Numbered from the stretch's first letter, positions 44,456 to 53,246 are shown. The stretch: DNA of 61,053 nt from Candidatus Cloacimonadota bacterium (GCA_018433885.1 JAHDQK010000022.1:1-61053), one strand, 5' to 3'. The notes: generated by a model not told the origin, from the sequence alone. Numbers and translations: made by a program.

Positions 44456-45889
44456 CTAAAGGTCACTCCCACAATAGGATAAATCAAAGCTCTTGTTGCA
44501 CAGGGGAAAATCCGAGACCTGCTCGTCCTGAACCGCGAGGCTGAGGGCAAGCCAGTTCACCATTGATGGATCATATATCTTGTACCAAAGTGCAGTACTT
44601 TCATCTTTACTCTTGGCGATGTGCAACACTCTTCCGCGAGCACCTTCCACAATGGATACCGCGATCTGGTTTGGCGAAAACGAAGCGGTCTCGGTGCATA
44701 TGGGACTTTGCGGATCAATTCTCTTTAGCAATTCTTGAATGATGTCCAGAGATTGCATCGCCTCTACATAGCGGAGATGAGCCCTGGCAAAGACATCCCC
44801 GGTGGATTCTGTTTGCACCAAAAATGCAGGATATTGCCAGTTTGGGAAATCGACTCTGGAATCTATGGGAACGCCGCTCGCTTTGGCACTTATGCCGGTA
44901 AAACCATAGCGAATTACGTCTTCTGTACTTACTTTTCCAGTGTCGTCGAAGCGGGAGAGCAAGCTGGTGCTGGCAAACATGGCTTCCGCAGTGTTCTGGA
45001 TCTGAAGAGCGCAGTATTTCATCTTGGTCTTAAGTGCTTCGATCAAATCTTGCGTAAGGGCGTAGTTCACTCCCCCCGGGCAAAGGGCGCGCTTACCAAA
45101 CCTGCTTCCGCATATACTGAGGGTAGAGTTTATCACCGTGGTTCTGATGGCGGCAAAGAGATTCTGGCTCATGATGTAAGCAACGTCCCCAGCAAGGGCG
45201 GATAATGTGGAGAGATGCATCGCCACCCGCTCCATTTCCAGAAGTAGAGTGCGGATATGCTTTGCCCTGGCTTCTGTTCCGGAAAGACACTCCACAATTC
45301 CACAAAACGCTGTGCCGTGGGCGATAACACTATCCCCGGCGATGCTTTCAGCAATATACATCTTTTGAGCAAGAGCACCATCACAGAGCATCGCGCAGAT
45401 CCCCCGATGTTGCCAGCCAAGCTGAATCTCCAAGTGTTCTACTATCTCACCCCGCATCAGAAACCGGAAGTGTCCCGGCTCGATAACTCCTGCATGAACC
45501 GGACCCACACCCACTTCGTGGATGAGCGGGGATTCGCTTGCCAGAAAAGGGTAGTCTTCGATCGCGGGTTGGGTATTTACGGGGTGCCGTACACTCTTCA
45601 GCCAAGGGTGACGGATGGGCACAATGCCATATTCTTCAAACAACTCTCGTTCAAAGATCTGAAATGCAGGGAAATCTATGCTAAGAGAGGGATACCTGCC
45701 CGCGGGAGGGAAGGGGCAGCAAGCAAGCTCAAGCTCTCCGGCTTTGCCCATCAGACAGTATATAAACGCTTCACAGGTGCCAAAAAAGGCAAACGGTTGA
45801 AATCCGCGGGAAAGGCTCTCCCGGATCCACTTGAGAAATGTATCCAGCTCCGGATACAGCACTGGGGTCATCAACATCGGTAGTAACAT
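44456..45889 (-). CDS. large (NuoCD/HycE-type) subunit lacking the [NiFe] cysteines
   Basis: 477 residues. Residues about 1-120 are a 30-kDa NuoC-like domain (FERELFEEYGIVPIRHPWLK); the rest is the 49-kDa/large-subunit fold (HEVGVGPVHAGVIEPGHFRF, LEIQLGWQHRGI). In [NiFe] enzymes this is followed by ERxCGxC; here the aligned sequence is AESIAGDSVIAHG (about 180-192), without Cys. The C-terminal DPCxxC is replaced by SFDLSYCGSDL. All four metal ligands are therefore absent, as in complex I NuoD and the Ehr group. GTG 45892 and ATGs at 45880 and 45874 are alternative starts; no clear ribosome binding site is seen. Confidence 0.9.
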   Translation of the reverse strand: MLLPMLMTPVLYPELDTFLKWIRESLSRGFQPFAFFGTCEAFIYCLMGKAGELELACCPFPPAGRYPSLSIDFPAFQIFERELFEEYGIVPIRHPWLKSVRHPVNTQPAIEDYPFLASESPLIHEVGVGPVHAGVIEPGHFRFLMRGEIVEHLEIQLGWQHRGICAMLCDGALAQKMYIAESIAGDSVIAHGTAFCGIVECLSGTEARAKHIRTLLLEMERVAMHLSTLSALAGDVAYIMSQNLFAAIRTTVINSTLSICGSRFGKRALCPGGVNYALTQDLIEALKTKMKYCALQIQNTAEAMFASTSLLSRFDDTGKVSTEDVIRYGFTGISAKASGVPIDSRVDFPNWQYPAFLVQTESTGDVFARAHLRYVEAMQSLDIIQELLKRIDPQSPICTETASFSPNQIAVSIVEGARGRVLHIAKSKDESTALWYKIYDPSMVNWLALSLAVQDEQVSDFPLCNKSFDLSYCGSDL

Positions 45890-45924
45890 CACAGCTAAAT
45901 TCGTGCTTTCTTAGATAATCGGGA

Positions 45925-46200
45925 TCAAACTCCGAACTGTTCCATCAGACCGCTCATCATACCCACCATCGTACTAAGAAGCAACATCCAGATCACGATC
46001 ATTACGGCAATTACTATGATCTGAGCTATTGCCCAGTTCTTGCGGTTGGGGTTGTCACTATTTCCAAAACCCCAAATCACGAGCATTACGACGTTGACGA
46101 TCGGGATTGCCATGATCAACATGGTGATTAACCACTGGCCAACGCTCATCGCTGGTGCTAAGTGCTGATTAGATGTAAAATCACGATTTTCCAGTTCCAA
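45925..46200 (-). CDS. small two-helix membrane protein
   Basis: 91 residues from TTG 46200. The AAAGGAGG site at about 46206-46213 is exact and sits inside the codons of a longer ATG frame (from 46227), so the TTG is preferred. Two membrane helices (about 20-42 and 57-80) flank a short loop SDNPNRKNWAIAQ, typical of small bacterial membrane proteins that share an NPNRxNWA motif. No function is known to me. It lies 35 bases upstream of the large-subunit gene on the same strand and may be part of that operon or an assembly factor. Confidence 0.7.
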   Translation of the reverse strand: MELENRDFTSNQHLAPAMSVGQWLITMLIMAIPIVNVVMLVIWGFGNSDNPNRKNWAIAQIIVIAVMIVIWMLLLSTMVGMMSGLMEQFGV

Positions 46201-46616
46201 GGGATCCTCCTTTCTATATTTGCACAACTAAAAGTCGTTAAGGCTTCATGTCAAGCAAAATTCCCTGCGCTCATTTCTCAGATATCAACATTCAGGGGGA
46301 TTTGCATGGTGAAACTGGAAGCGAGATGCGCTATCTTGCCGCGAATTACTGTGAAAAAAACCTGATCGAAGGTTAAGCCATCAAGGACTTTCAGCAAGGA
46401 AGATATTAGGGGGGGATGGCATAAACACCAGATTTATATCGATTCGCGAAAAAAGCTTATCCTCAAATCATGGATCAAGAAAGCGGCGATTTGGAGTTAA
46501 AGATCTGCAGGGATGTACTTTCAAACAAAAGGATTGACACCTATCAGGATATCAAAAATATGGATCACCAGCTAAGAATTTTCGGTAAAAAATGAGATAA
46601 ACATACGAGGAAGAAC
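46201..46616. other. 416-base divergent intergenic region
   Basis: Separates the minus-strand complex operon from the plus-strand EF-G operon, so it must hold two promoters; no textbook pair of hexamers stands out. A plus-strand frame from ATG 46469 to 46594 (41 codons, reading MDQESGDLELKICRDVLS...) looks protein-like and is open upstream to about 46424, but has no ribosome binding site. It may be the tail of a lost gene. Confidence 0.4.
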
Positions 46617-48674
46617 ATGAAAGAATACTCATTCAAGAAGTTACGCAACCTGATGTTGGTCGGTTCCAGCGGTGCCGGCAAGACAACTTTGGCAGAACAG
46701 ATCTTTTTTCTAACTAAAAGCTCCAACCGCCTTGGAAAAATTGATGAAGGAAATACCATACTGGATTTTGATCCCGAAGAGACCGCCAAGAAGATGTCTC
46801 TTGGGCTTGCAATCGGTTATGTAAATCATAAAGATCACAAGATCAATCTCTTGGACGCTCCCGGTTATCCGGATTTTGTAGGTGACACCGTAGTGGCGCT
46901 GCCGGCGGTGGAGAACGCAGTAGTCGTGGCAAACGCGGCAGGCGGCTTCGAAGTAGGTCTTGAGCTCGCTTTGGAACAGCTTGAACAACACAAGAAAGGC
47001 AAAGTCGTTCTGGTAAACCGCATGGATAACGAGCATGCGGATTATGAGAAGACTCTGGAAGCCATCCACGAAAATGCGGGCATAAATCCCATCAGCGTTC
47101 ACATCCCAATCGGTAAAGAAGGTGCTTTTGAGGGAGTGGTGGATCTGATTCGCCAAAAAGCCTTTACTGCGGCAGGCGAAGTGGATGTTCCTGCCAATAT
47201 GACCGACGCCATGGAAGAAGCCCGTTTGCATCTGATGGAAGCTGTTGCCGAGACGGATGAGGAATTGCTTAATGAGTTCTTGGAGAACATGGAGTTATCT
47301 CAGGAGAATCTCATTCGTGGTTTGCGCAAAGCAATCGCCAACGGTGAGATATGTCCTGCCTTTGTGTGCTCCGCTGGAACCGGCGTTGGCGTACTTGCCT
47401 TCTTGCAGGCTGTGATCGATTATCTGCCTTCTCCCGAAGACTGTAAGGTAATGGAACTCGTGGATGGGGACAAGAACAAGGAATTTATCTGTAGCCCGGA
47501 TGGCGAGCTATTGGGTTACATCTTTAAACTGTATGCGGATCCCAGCATGGGCGATTTTGCTTATGTAAGGATGTTCTCCGGTACTCTTAAAACCGGGACT
47601 GAGTTCTACACTCCGGAACGAGAAGCCAAGGACAAAGCAGGAAACATGTATTTCATGCTTGGTAAAAACCGTCACGACTGTTCCGAAATCCATGCTGGAG
47701 AAATTGGCGCGTTAGTTAAGCTGAAAAACTCCAAAGTGATGAGCAGCATCGTGGCTCCGAATGCCCGTCATGCGGTGAAGCCGGTGATCTTGCCCTCTGC
47801 CACATCCTGGCAGGCGATCAAGGCCGTAAACCAGTCTGATGAAGACAAGATCGGTTCCAGCTTGCAAAGAGTTATCGCAGAAGATCCTACAATCAGGTAC
47901 GATCTGAACGTGGAAACCCACGAGAATGTGTTATCTGGAATGGGAGACCAACAGCTACAGCTAGTTTTGAAAAAGCTGAAAAACCGTTATAAAGTGGAAG
48001 CTGAATTGAAAGCTCCCCGCATTCCTTACAAAGAAACTATCACCGCTGGCGCCGAGAGTCAGTATCGTCACAAAAAGCAATCCGGTGGACGCGGTCAATA
48101 TGGTGAAGTGTATTTCCGCATCAAACCTACCGAGCGCGGAGAAGGGTTCCAGTTCATCAATGCCATCGTTGGCGGTGTGATTCCTTCGAACTTCATCCCT
48201 GCCATCGAGAAGGGCTTGGTAGAAACCATGGAGAAGGGAATCATCGCCGGTTATCAGGTGGTGGACGTAGCGGTTGAAGTTTATTATGGAAGCTATCATG
48301 ATGTGGATAGCTCTGAAATGGCTTTCAAGATAGCTTCTTCCATGGCGTTGAAGGAAGGCTTCAAGAAATGCAAACCGATTCTTCTGGAGCCGATTCATAA
48401 CCTTGTAATCATCGTACCAAACGAGTATATGGGCGACGTGATGGGTGATATTTCCACCCGCAGAGGCCGCATCATGGGTATGGAACAACATGGCAAGAAA
48501 CAGCACCTTTCAGCACAGATGCCTTTGGCAGAAATGTTTGCTTATTATCCCGCGTTGAAGTCCTTTACTCAGGGCAGAGGTCGTTTTACCCAGGAATTTT
48601 CGCATTACGAGAGAGTGCCGGAAGACATCACGCAGAAAGTGGTTGCTGCCTGGCAGGATAACGACTTACAATAG
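46617..48674 (+). CDS. EF-G-like translational GTPase paralogue
   Basis: 685 residues, five EF-G domains in order. G1 is GSSGAGKTTL (about 16-25) where classical EF-G has AHIDAGKTTT; G3 is DAPGYPDF (about 80-87) instead of DTPGHVDF; G4 is NRMD (134-137) instead of NKMD. Domain IV begins near ETITAGAESQYRHKKQSGGRGQYGEV, and the C-terminal domain has RRGRIMGM. These departures are typical of the EF-G-II/FusA2-like group, whose roles (ribosome recycling, stress, or unknown) vary. It heads a plus-strand operon with yebC and ruvC. ATG 46617 follows GAGGAAG. Confidence 0.88.
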   Translation: MKEYSFKKLRNLMLVGSSGAGKTTLAEQIFFLTKSSNRLGKIDEGNTILDFDPEETAKKMSLGLAIGYVNHKDHKINLLDAPGYPDFVGDTVVALPAVENAVVVANAAGGFEVGLELALEQLEQHKKGKVVLVNRMDNEHADYEKTLEAIHENAGINPISVHIPIGKEGAFEGVVDLIRQKAFTAAGEVDVPANMTDAMEEARLHLMEAVAETDEELLNEFLENMELSQENLIRGLRKAIANGEICPAFVCSAGTGVGVLAFLQAVIDYLPSPEDCKVMELVDGDKNKEFICSPDGELLGYIFKLYADPSMGDFAYVRMFSGTLKTGTEFYTPEREAKDKAGNMYFMLGKNRHDCSEIHAGEIGALVKLKNSKVMSSIVAPNARHAVKPVILPSATSWQAIKAVNQSDEDKIGSSLQRVIAEDPTIRYDLNVETHENVLSGMGDQQLQLVLKKLKNRYKVEAELKAPRIPYKETITAGAESQYRHKKQSGGRGQYGEVYFRIKPTERGEGFQFINAIVGGVIPSNFIPAIEKGLVETMEKGIIAGYQVVDVAVEVYYGSYHDVDSSEMAFKIASSMALKEGFKKCKPILLEPIHNLVIIVPNEYMGDVMGDISTRRGRIMGMEQHGKKQHLSAQMPLAEMFAYYPALKSFTQGRGRFTQEFSHYERVPEDITQKVVAAWQDNDLQ

Positions 48675-48689
48675 TTTAAAGAGGTTTAT

Positions 48690-49439
48690 ATGTCCGGACA
48701 CAATAAGTGGAGCACGATTAAACACAAAAAAGCCGCTACCGATGCCAAACGTGGTAAGATATATACACGCATTGTAAAAGAAATCATTCTCGCCGCGAAA
48801 AGTGGTGGCGGGGATGCGGATACCAACCCCCGGCTCAGAACTGCGATATTAGCCGCGAAAGCTGCCAATATGCCGCGGGAAAACATCGAACGTGCCGTAA
48901 AACGCGGAACCGGAGAGATCGAAGGCGCAAGCTACGAAGAGATCACCTACGAAGGTTATGGCCACAACGGGGTGGGAATCGTGGTGGATGTGATGACCGA
49001 TAACAAGAACCGCACTGTTGCCGAGCTGAGGCACACCTTCTCCAAATACGGGGGAAACCTGGCGGAATCCGGCGCAGTATCTTGGAACTTCGAATTGAAG
49101 GGATTCTTCAATGTTCCAGCCGCTGGCTTGGACGAAGAGGAGTTTATGATGCAAGCTCTGGAAGCTGGTGCGGATGATGTGGAGATGGGTGAGGAGTTTT
49201 TTGATATATACACTTCTCCCACCGAGTTTCACACCGTCTTGGGAAACATGGAAGCGCTTGGTTTTCCCATCGAAAACGCAGAGCTCACCAGAGTGCCCAA
49301 GACAACCGTAAATGCGGACGACGTAGCTCCCAAACTCATGAAGCTGATAGACATGCTTGAAGATCTGGACGATGTACAAAAGGTCTATGCCAATTTTGAA
49401 TTCTCCGACGAGGTAATGGCAGAGCTTAACCAGGATTAA
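48690..49439 (+). CDS. yebC: YebC/PmpR/TACO1-family protein
   Basis: 249 residues, full length. MSGHNKWSTIKHKKAATDAKRGKIYTRI, GGDADTNPRLRTAILAAKAANMP and YEGYGHNGVGIVVDVMTDNKNRT are diagnostic. Members act as transcription regulators or, in other systems, help translation of proline-rich stretches. It sits 15 bases after the EF-G paralogue (with GAGG before the ATG) and 6 bases before ruvC, the common yebC-ruvC pairing. Confidence 0.95.
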   Translation: MSGHNKWSTIKHKKAATDAKRGKIYTRIVKEIILAAKSGGGDADTNPRLRTAILAAKAANMPRENIERAVKRGTGEIEGASYEEITYEGYGHNGVGIVVDVMTDNKNRTVAELRHTFSKYGGNLAESGAVSWNFELKGFFNVPAAGLDEEEFMMQALEAGADDVEMGEEFFDIYTSPTEFHTVLGNMEALGFPIENAELTRVPKTTVNADDVAPKLMKLIDMLEDLDDVQKVYANFEFSDEVMAELNQD

Positions 49440-49445
49440 GCTCCC

Positions 49446-49931
49446 ATGATGATCATTGGCATTGATCCCGGCAGCCGCTATTGCGGTTATGGGCTCATCC
49501 AGACCGAAGGATTTAAAGTAGTTGCCGCGGGTTGCGATGTGATAGACGTAACCCGCGAAACAACTTTGGGAGGCAGATTGCGCTTGTTGCACTCTACTCT
49601 TTGCAAGGTTTTGGAAGAATACCATCCGGATTGCGCTGCGGTGGAATCCATGTTTTTTCAGAAACATATCAAGAGTGTCTTTACTCTGGGGCATGCCAGA
49701 GGTGTGATTCTATTGGCTTTGGCACAACATGATATCCCGATGCTGGAATACAGCCCCCGGGAAGTAAAAAAAGCCGTGGTGGGAACAGGTAGCGCCAGCA
49801 AGGCTCAGGTGCGGTATATGATCGATCAGCTCTACAATCTGAAGGCTTCCGCTCACCGAGATGATGCTTATGATGCCTTAGCTATAGCCACCACACATTT
49901 TAACCGCGTCAAATGGGATAAAAAGAAATGA
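49446..49931 (+). CDS. ruvC: crossover junction endodeoxyribonuclease RuvC
   Basis: 161 residues. Resolves Holliday junctions. The acidic catalytic residues are visible: Asp7 in GIDPGSRYCGYG, Glu67 in AAVESMFF and the HRDDAYDALAIA aspartates near residues 138-145. The stop overlaps the ruvA start (ATGA). Either Met at 1 or 2 could be the start. Confidence 0.96.
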   Translation: MMIIGIDPGSRYCGYGLIQTEGFKVVAAGCDVIDVTRETTLGGRLRLLHSTLCKVLEEYHPDCAAVESMFFQKHIKSVFTLGHARGVILLALAQHDIPMLEYSPREVKKAVVGTGSASKAQVRYMIDQLYNLKASAHRDDAYDALAIATTHFNRVKWDKKK

Positions 49932-50530
49932 TTCATCACATCAAGGGAATCTTAATGCACAAAAGCCCCGTCCTGGCGGTGATCGAGACCATGGGTATCG
50001 GCTGGGAGATAAAAATCCCGGTATCCACCTATGAAACACTTCCCGCCGAGGGCAACCAATGCTCGCTATTCACTTATCTTAGCATATCTCAAGATGATGT
50101 GCGCGTCTATGGCTTCTCCAGCGTGGCAGAACGTGAACTTTTCACCCAGCTTACCCGGATCAGCGGAATAGGCCCCAAGATAGCGATATCGATACTTTCC
50201 ACGCTTAGCATACCCGCCTTCGTGAAGAGCATCATGAGCTCGGAAGAGGGACTTCTTACCAGAGTCCCCGGGATCGGCAAGAAGAGCGCGCAACGCTTGA
50301 TCGTGGAGCTGAAGGACAAAGTACATGCGCTGCTGGATTATGTGGATTCTGCAGATCAAACTATCGCAGAAGGTACGGTGCAGGAAGCTGAAACCGCACT
50401 CATTGCCCTGGGGTTCAACACTCAGGCTATCCAACGTGAACTTCGCCTGCTAAACCCGGAAGACCTCCAACTGCCTTCCGAGCAACTCATCAAGGAAATC
50501 ATCAAACGGCTTTATCAGAGGGCAAAATGA
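49928..50530 (+). CDS. ruvA: Holliday junction branch migration protein RuvA
   Basis: 200 residues. N-terminal OB domain (MIHHIKGILMHKSPVLAVIET, about 1-62), two helix-hairpin-helix motifs (FTQLTRISGIGPKIA, LLTRVPGIGKKSAQRLIVELK) and the C-terminal RuvB-binding domain (EAETALIALGF). RuvB, the usual next gene, is absent here; rsmB follows with an ATGA overlap. Confidence 0.96.
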   Translation: MIHHIKGILMHKSPVLAVIETMGIGWEIKIPVSTYETLPAEGNQCSLFTYLSISQDDVRVYGFSSVAERELFTQLTRISGIGPKIAISILSTLSIPAFVKSIMSSEEGLLTRVPGIGKKSAQRLIVELKDKVHALLDYVDSADQTIAEGTVQEAETALIALGFNTQAIQRELRLLNPEDLQLPSEQLIKEIIKRLYQRAK

Positions 50531-51843
50531 ATTTTCGTGAAGAAGCCTACAACACGATCCTGAAAGTATTGAAGAACAACGAATTCTCGGATGCACTTCT
50601 GCAACAGCGGGCAAAGAAGCTGAAACATGATGGAGAGGACATCCGTTTGTTCTACAATTCGGTGAAAGGCGTGATCAAGATGAAGCAAAAGCTGGATCAC
50701 ATCCTAAGCCATTACACCGACCCCAAAAAGTACGCCGCTACTGATCTGAAGATCAAGATCATGCTGTATCTGGGTTTATATCAGATCATTTATCTGGATA
50801 CGATTCCAGAGCATGCCGCGGTGAACGAAACCGTAGAACTAAGCAAAAAGCTGCTTTCCGAACCAGTTGCGGATTTTGTGAATGCCGTTTTGCGCGAGTA
50901 TCTTCGGGAAGACCGCACTGTGTATCCAGAAGATCCCGCTCTGCGCATTGCGTTTGAACACTCCTATCCTCCGGAATTGATCCAGACCTGGATTCAGCTT
51001 TGGGGAGAGGAATCCACGGAGTATATGGCGATGTATTTCAACGAAAATCCAGCCTTGCACATCCGGGTAAACTCCACTGCCACAAACCCTGAAAAGCTTT
51101 TGAATTACTTCTCAAGAAGAGAGATCGAGATCATCCCCAGCCCTGCCAGTAAAATGATGTTTTATACCCATCAGAGCGCGGAAGTTCTGGACGAAGTGGC
51201 TTTTTCCGAAGGATATTTCTCGGTGCAAGATACCTCCGCCGCGATGGTGGTGGAACTACTTGATCCCCAGCCAGATCAATCTGTTTTGGATCTCTTTGCC
51301 GCCCCCGGAGGGAAGTGTACCTACATCTCCGAAAGAATGGGCAATAGCGGCGAAATAGTTGCTGTGGATAAGATCCCCAAAAAGATGAAGCTGCTCAAGC
51401 AAGCCGCTGACCGGCTGCAACTTACAAATATCATCCAAGTTACTACAGACGCCCTCAAATATGGTCCGGTAGCCCCTGCCTATCACAGGGTTTTGGTAGA
51501 TGCTCCATGTTCCGGGTGGGGAGTATTTTCCCGCAAGGCGGATCTGCGTTGGCAAGCGCACAACGACATCCCTGAGCTGATCAAATTGCAGGAAAAAGCG
51601 CTGGAACACGCAGCAAATTTCGTAGCTCCGGAAGGTTTTCTGGTTTATTCCACATGCACGATGAATCCCCACGAAAACGAAGAACAAATCGCCAGATTTC
51701 TTGCCAAAAACCCTAAATTCAAGCTGGTATCAGCAGATACCATCATTCCCAAAGAATACACCGAAAACGGATTCTTGAAGACAATACCCTTCAAACACCA
51801 TATGGACGGCGCTTTTGCCGCAAAAATGCAGAAGACGAAATAG
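50527..51843 (+). CDS. rsmB: 16S rRNA (cytosine967-C5)-methyltransferase
   Basis: 438 residues. An N-terminal NusB-like helical domain (about 1-135, LYLGLYQIIYLDTIPEHAAVNETVEL) is followed by the Rossmann methyltransferase. SAM site is VLDLFAAPGGKCTYISE; catalytic motif IV is VDAPCSGWGVFSRKADLRW and motif VI, with the nucleophilic Cys, is YSTCTMNPHENE. Its start overlaps ruvA (ATGA). Confidence 0.95.
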   Translation: MNFREEAYNTILKVLKNNEFSDALLQQRAKKLKHDGEDIRLFYNSVKGVIKMKQKLDHILSHYTDPKKYAATDLKIKIMLYLGLYQIIYLDTIPEHAAVNETVELSKKLLSEPVADFVNAVLREYLREDRTVYPEDPALRIAFEHSYPPELIQTWIQLWGEESTEYMAMYFNENPALHIRVNSTATNPEKLLNYFSRREIEIIPSPASKMMFYTHQSAEVLDEVAFSEGYFSVQDTSAAMVVELLDPQPDQSVLDLFAAPGGKCTYISERMGNSGEIVAVDKIPKKMKLLKQAADRLQLTNIIQVTTDALKYGPVAPAYHRVLVDAPCSGWGVFSRKADLRWQAHNDIPELIKLQEKALEHAANFVAPEGFLVYSTCTMNPHENEEQIARFLAKNPKFKLVSADTIIPKEYTENGFLKTIPFKHHMDGAFAAKMQKTK

Positions 51844-51851
51844 GAGACACA

Positions 51852-52427
51852 ATGCAAAACTATAGCGCAAAGCAGTGGGGATATATGATCGGAATCGGTC
51901 TGGGTATCGTGTTTGTTACCGCCTTTATCACCAGCCAGCTTGTTCTGCCGTTGGTGTTTGGCAGGCCGGATACCATTCAAACCCCAGAGGTGATCGGGTT
52001 GTCTCTTACTCAAGCAAAACGCATTCTGCAAGAAGAAAAACTGCATGTAGTAGTAAAGGATTCCCTTTATAGCGAGACAGACAGAGTGGACGCGGTTTTG
52101 GATCAATCTCCTGCTCCGGGAGACAAGATAAAGGAAGATGGCACCGTTTTTCTGGTGATCAGCAAGGGCAGTAAAATGGTGAAGGTACCAAATGTGCTTG
52201 GCGCTTCTTTCCAGGACGCCATGATCACTCTGCGCAATAGCGATCTGCGTAGCGCAATAGTGGATTCCGTATATAGTGAAAGCACTTCTCGCAATATGGT
52301 TCTGAGATCCTCCCCCTCGCCAAACAGCAGAGTAGAAAAGCGTACTCTCGTAAAGCTGACTCTGAGTAGAGGTCCGGAACCTCTGCCGGATAGTTTGTCT
52401 TTCCTAAGCGACGATAGCGGCATCTGA
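51852..52427 (+). CDS. membrane-anchored protein with two PASTA domains
   Basis: 191 residues. One membrane helix (about 10-33) is followed by two PASTA domains (TPEVIGLSLTQAKRILQEEK and VPNVLGASFQDAMITLRNSD), each ending in the V-L/T-L-x-x-S-K/R-G pattern. No kinase or transpeptidase domain is attached. PASTA domains bind peptidoglycan fragments or serve as spacers. ATG 51852 has AGGAG 7 bases upstream, and the gene is 8 bases after rsmB, so it ends this operon. Confidence 0.85.
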   Translation: MQNYSAKQWGYMIGIGLGIVFVTAFITSQLVLPLVFGRPDTIQTPEVIGLSLTQAKRILQEEKLHVVVKDSLYSETDRVDAVLDQSPAPGDKIKEDGTVFLVISKGSKMVKVPNVLGASFQDAMITLRNSDLRSAIVDSVYSESTSRNMVLRSSPSPNSRVEKRTLVKLTLSRGPEPLPDSLSFLSDDSGI

Positions 52428-52804
52428 TTTAGAATAACTCCTTAAGCCCGCCTCCCCTAAAGCTGGTTTCGCTGGGGGATATTGAGTTCAATGCGCTTGA
52501 AGTGTAATGGATTAGCTCCGGGGCGACACAAGACCACATAAAAAAAAGGCGGAGGAAATTCACCCCCCCCCCCGCCGTGGAACCATACACCATCCCCAGC
52601 GGAAGGGGGCATATCGTCTTAGCGAGCAGCGGTACATTTTCCGAATGAGCGGTTCTTGTATCCGCCCATTGCAAATTGCATCCCCCACACCCATTCCCCG
52701 AAGGAGTCGCCATGCTTCTTTGATGCAGTGGGCACTGCATGGACAGCGCATGGCAATAGCTTTTAGAAATGGGCTGGGATAGTAAAGGAAATGTTGTTTT
52801 CCAT

Positions 52805-52827
52805 AATGTTATTTATCGAATAACATT
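52805..52827. repeat. perfect 9-bp inverted repeat
   Basis: AATGTTATT (52805-52813) and AATAACATT (52819-52827) are exact complements around TATCG. The arms are AT-only apart from one G/C pair and lack a T-run, so a protein-binding site or mobile-element end is more likely than a terminator. Confidence 0.6.
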
Positions 52828-52846
52828 GATGTGGTTAGGATATGGA

Positions 52847-52868
52847 TTTGTGTCGCCCAAGAAGGGCT
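52847..52868 (+). repeat. second copy of the 22-base dispersed intergenic repeat
   Basis: Matches 6681-6702 at 20 of 22 positions (TTTGTGTCGCCC, two variable bases, GAAGGGCT). A further match to the segment after 6702 occurs in inverted form at about 52890-52920 (GGGGCTTCGCT and CCCTCG pieces). Confidence 0.65.
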
Positions 52869-52961
52869 TTGTGGGGGGGGGTGCACTCAACGAGGGTGCG
52901 TAGCGTAGCGAAGCCCCTCGTAACTGGTTATACAAAACAATTTAGAGCCCCACGCGGGTGA

Positions 52962-53246
52962 CACAAGACATCACTCAGCCCTTATGATGAAGAAATAGAA
53001 GCACTTAGGAAGTATTGCAAGGAATCCACCCGTCCCAATGGAAAGCCCCAAAACTTTCCTGATGAGATTCGCAAGGCATATCGACGGCACGCCGCAGCCA
53101 TCCGCAGACTCTTCACCAAAGCAGAAAAAGCGGGACATCGGGAAGCGGTGGAGATTGTGAAACGGAGCCTGAAGCCTGGGTACTACAGCGTTCTCGAGGT
53201 AGATTTCGGTGGTGAATCTTCTGGCTGTTCCAATTTGGACTCGTAA
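52962..53246 (+). pseudogene. startless open frame of unknown family upstream of secA
   Basis: 95 codons open from a TGA at 52959-52961 to TAA 53244-53246, with no ATG at a sensible place and no ribosome binding site. The product looks protein-like: YDEEIEALRKYCKESTRPNG, EIRKAYRRHAAAIRRLFTKA, then EAVEIVKRSLKPGYYSVLEV. It is basic and helical. I do not recognise it. The front end coincides with the repeat edge (52956-52967), so the repeat cluster probably replaced its 5' part. Confidence 0.4.

Larger units (their letters stand above)
52428..52961. repeat. repeat-rich gap before secA
   Basis: No intact gene. The stretch holds an inverted piece GGGCGACACAAG (52521-52532), a minus-strand terminator-like hairpin with GGCGG/CCGCC arms and eight T (about 52541-52582), a run of ten C (about 52563-52573), a palindromic GCAGTGGGCACTGC segment (about 52726-52739), a perfect inverted repeat at 52805-52827, the repeat copy 52847-52868, and a run of nine or ten G near 52874. 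It looks like nested small repeats. Confidence 0.6.

Noticed and set aside
44456-45889. Active [NiFe] hydrogenase large subunit
   Set aside because: All four metal-binding cysteines are absent, so calling it a hydrogenase would be wrong despite the hydrogenase-4-like operon.
46469-46594. 41-codon frame in front of the EF-G paralogue as a gene
   Set aside because: No ribosome binding site and open upstream without a start; at best the tail of a lost gene, so it is only mentioned in the intergenic entry.
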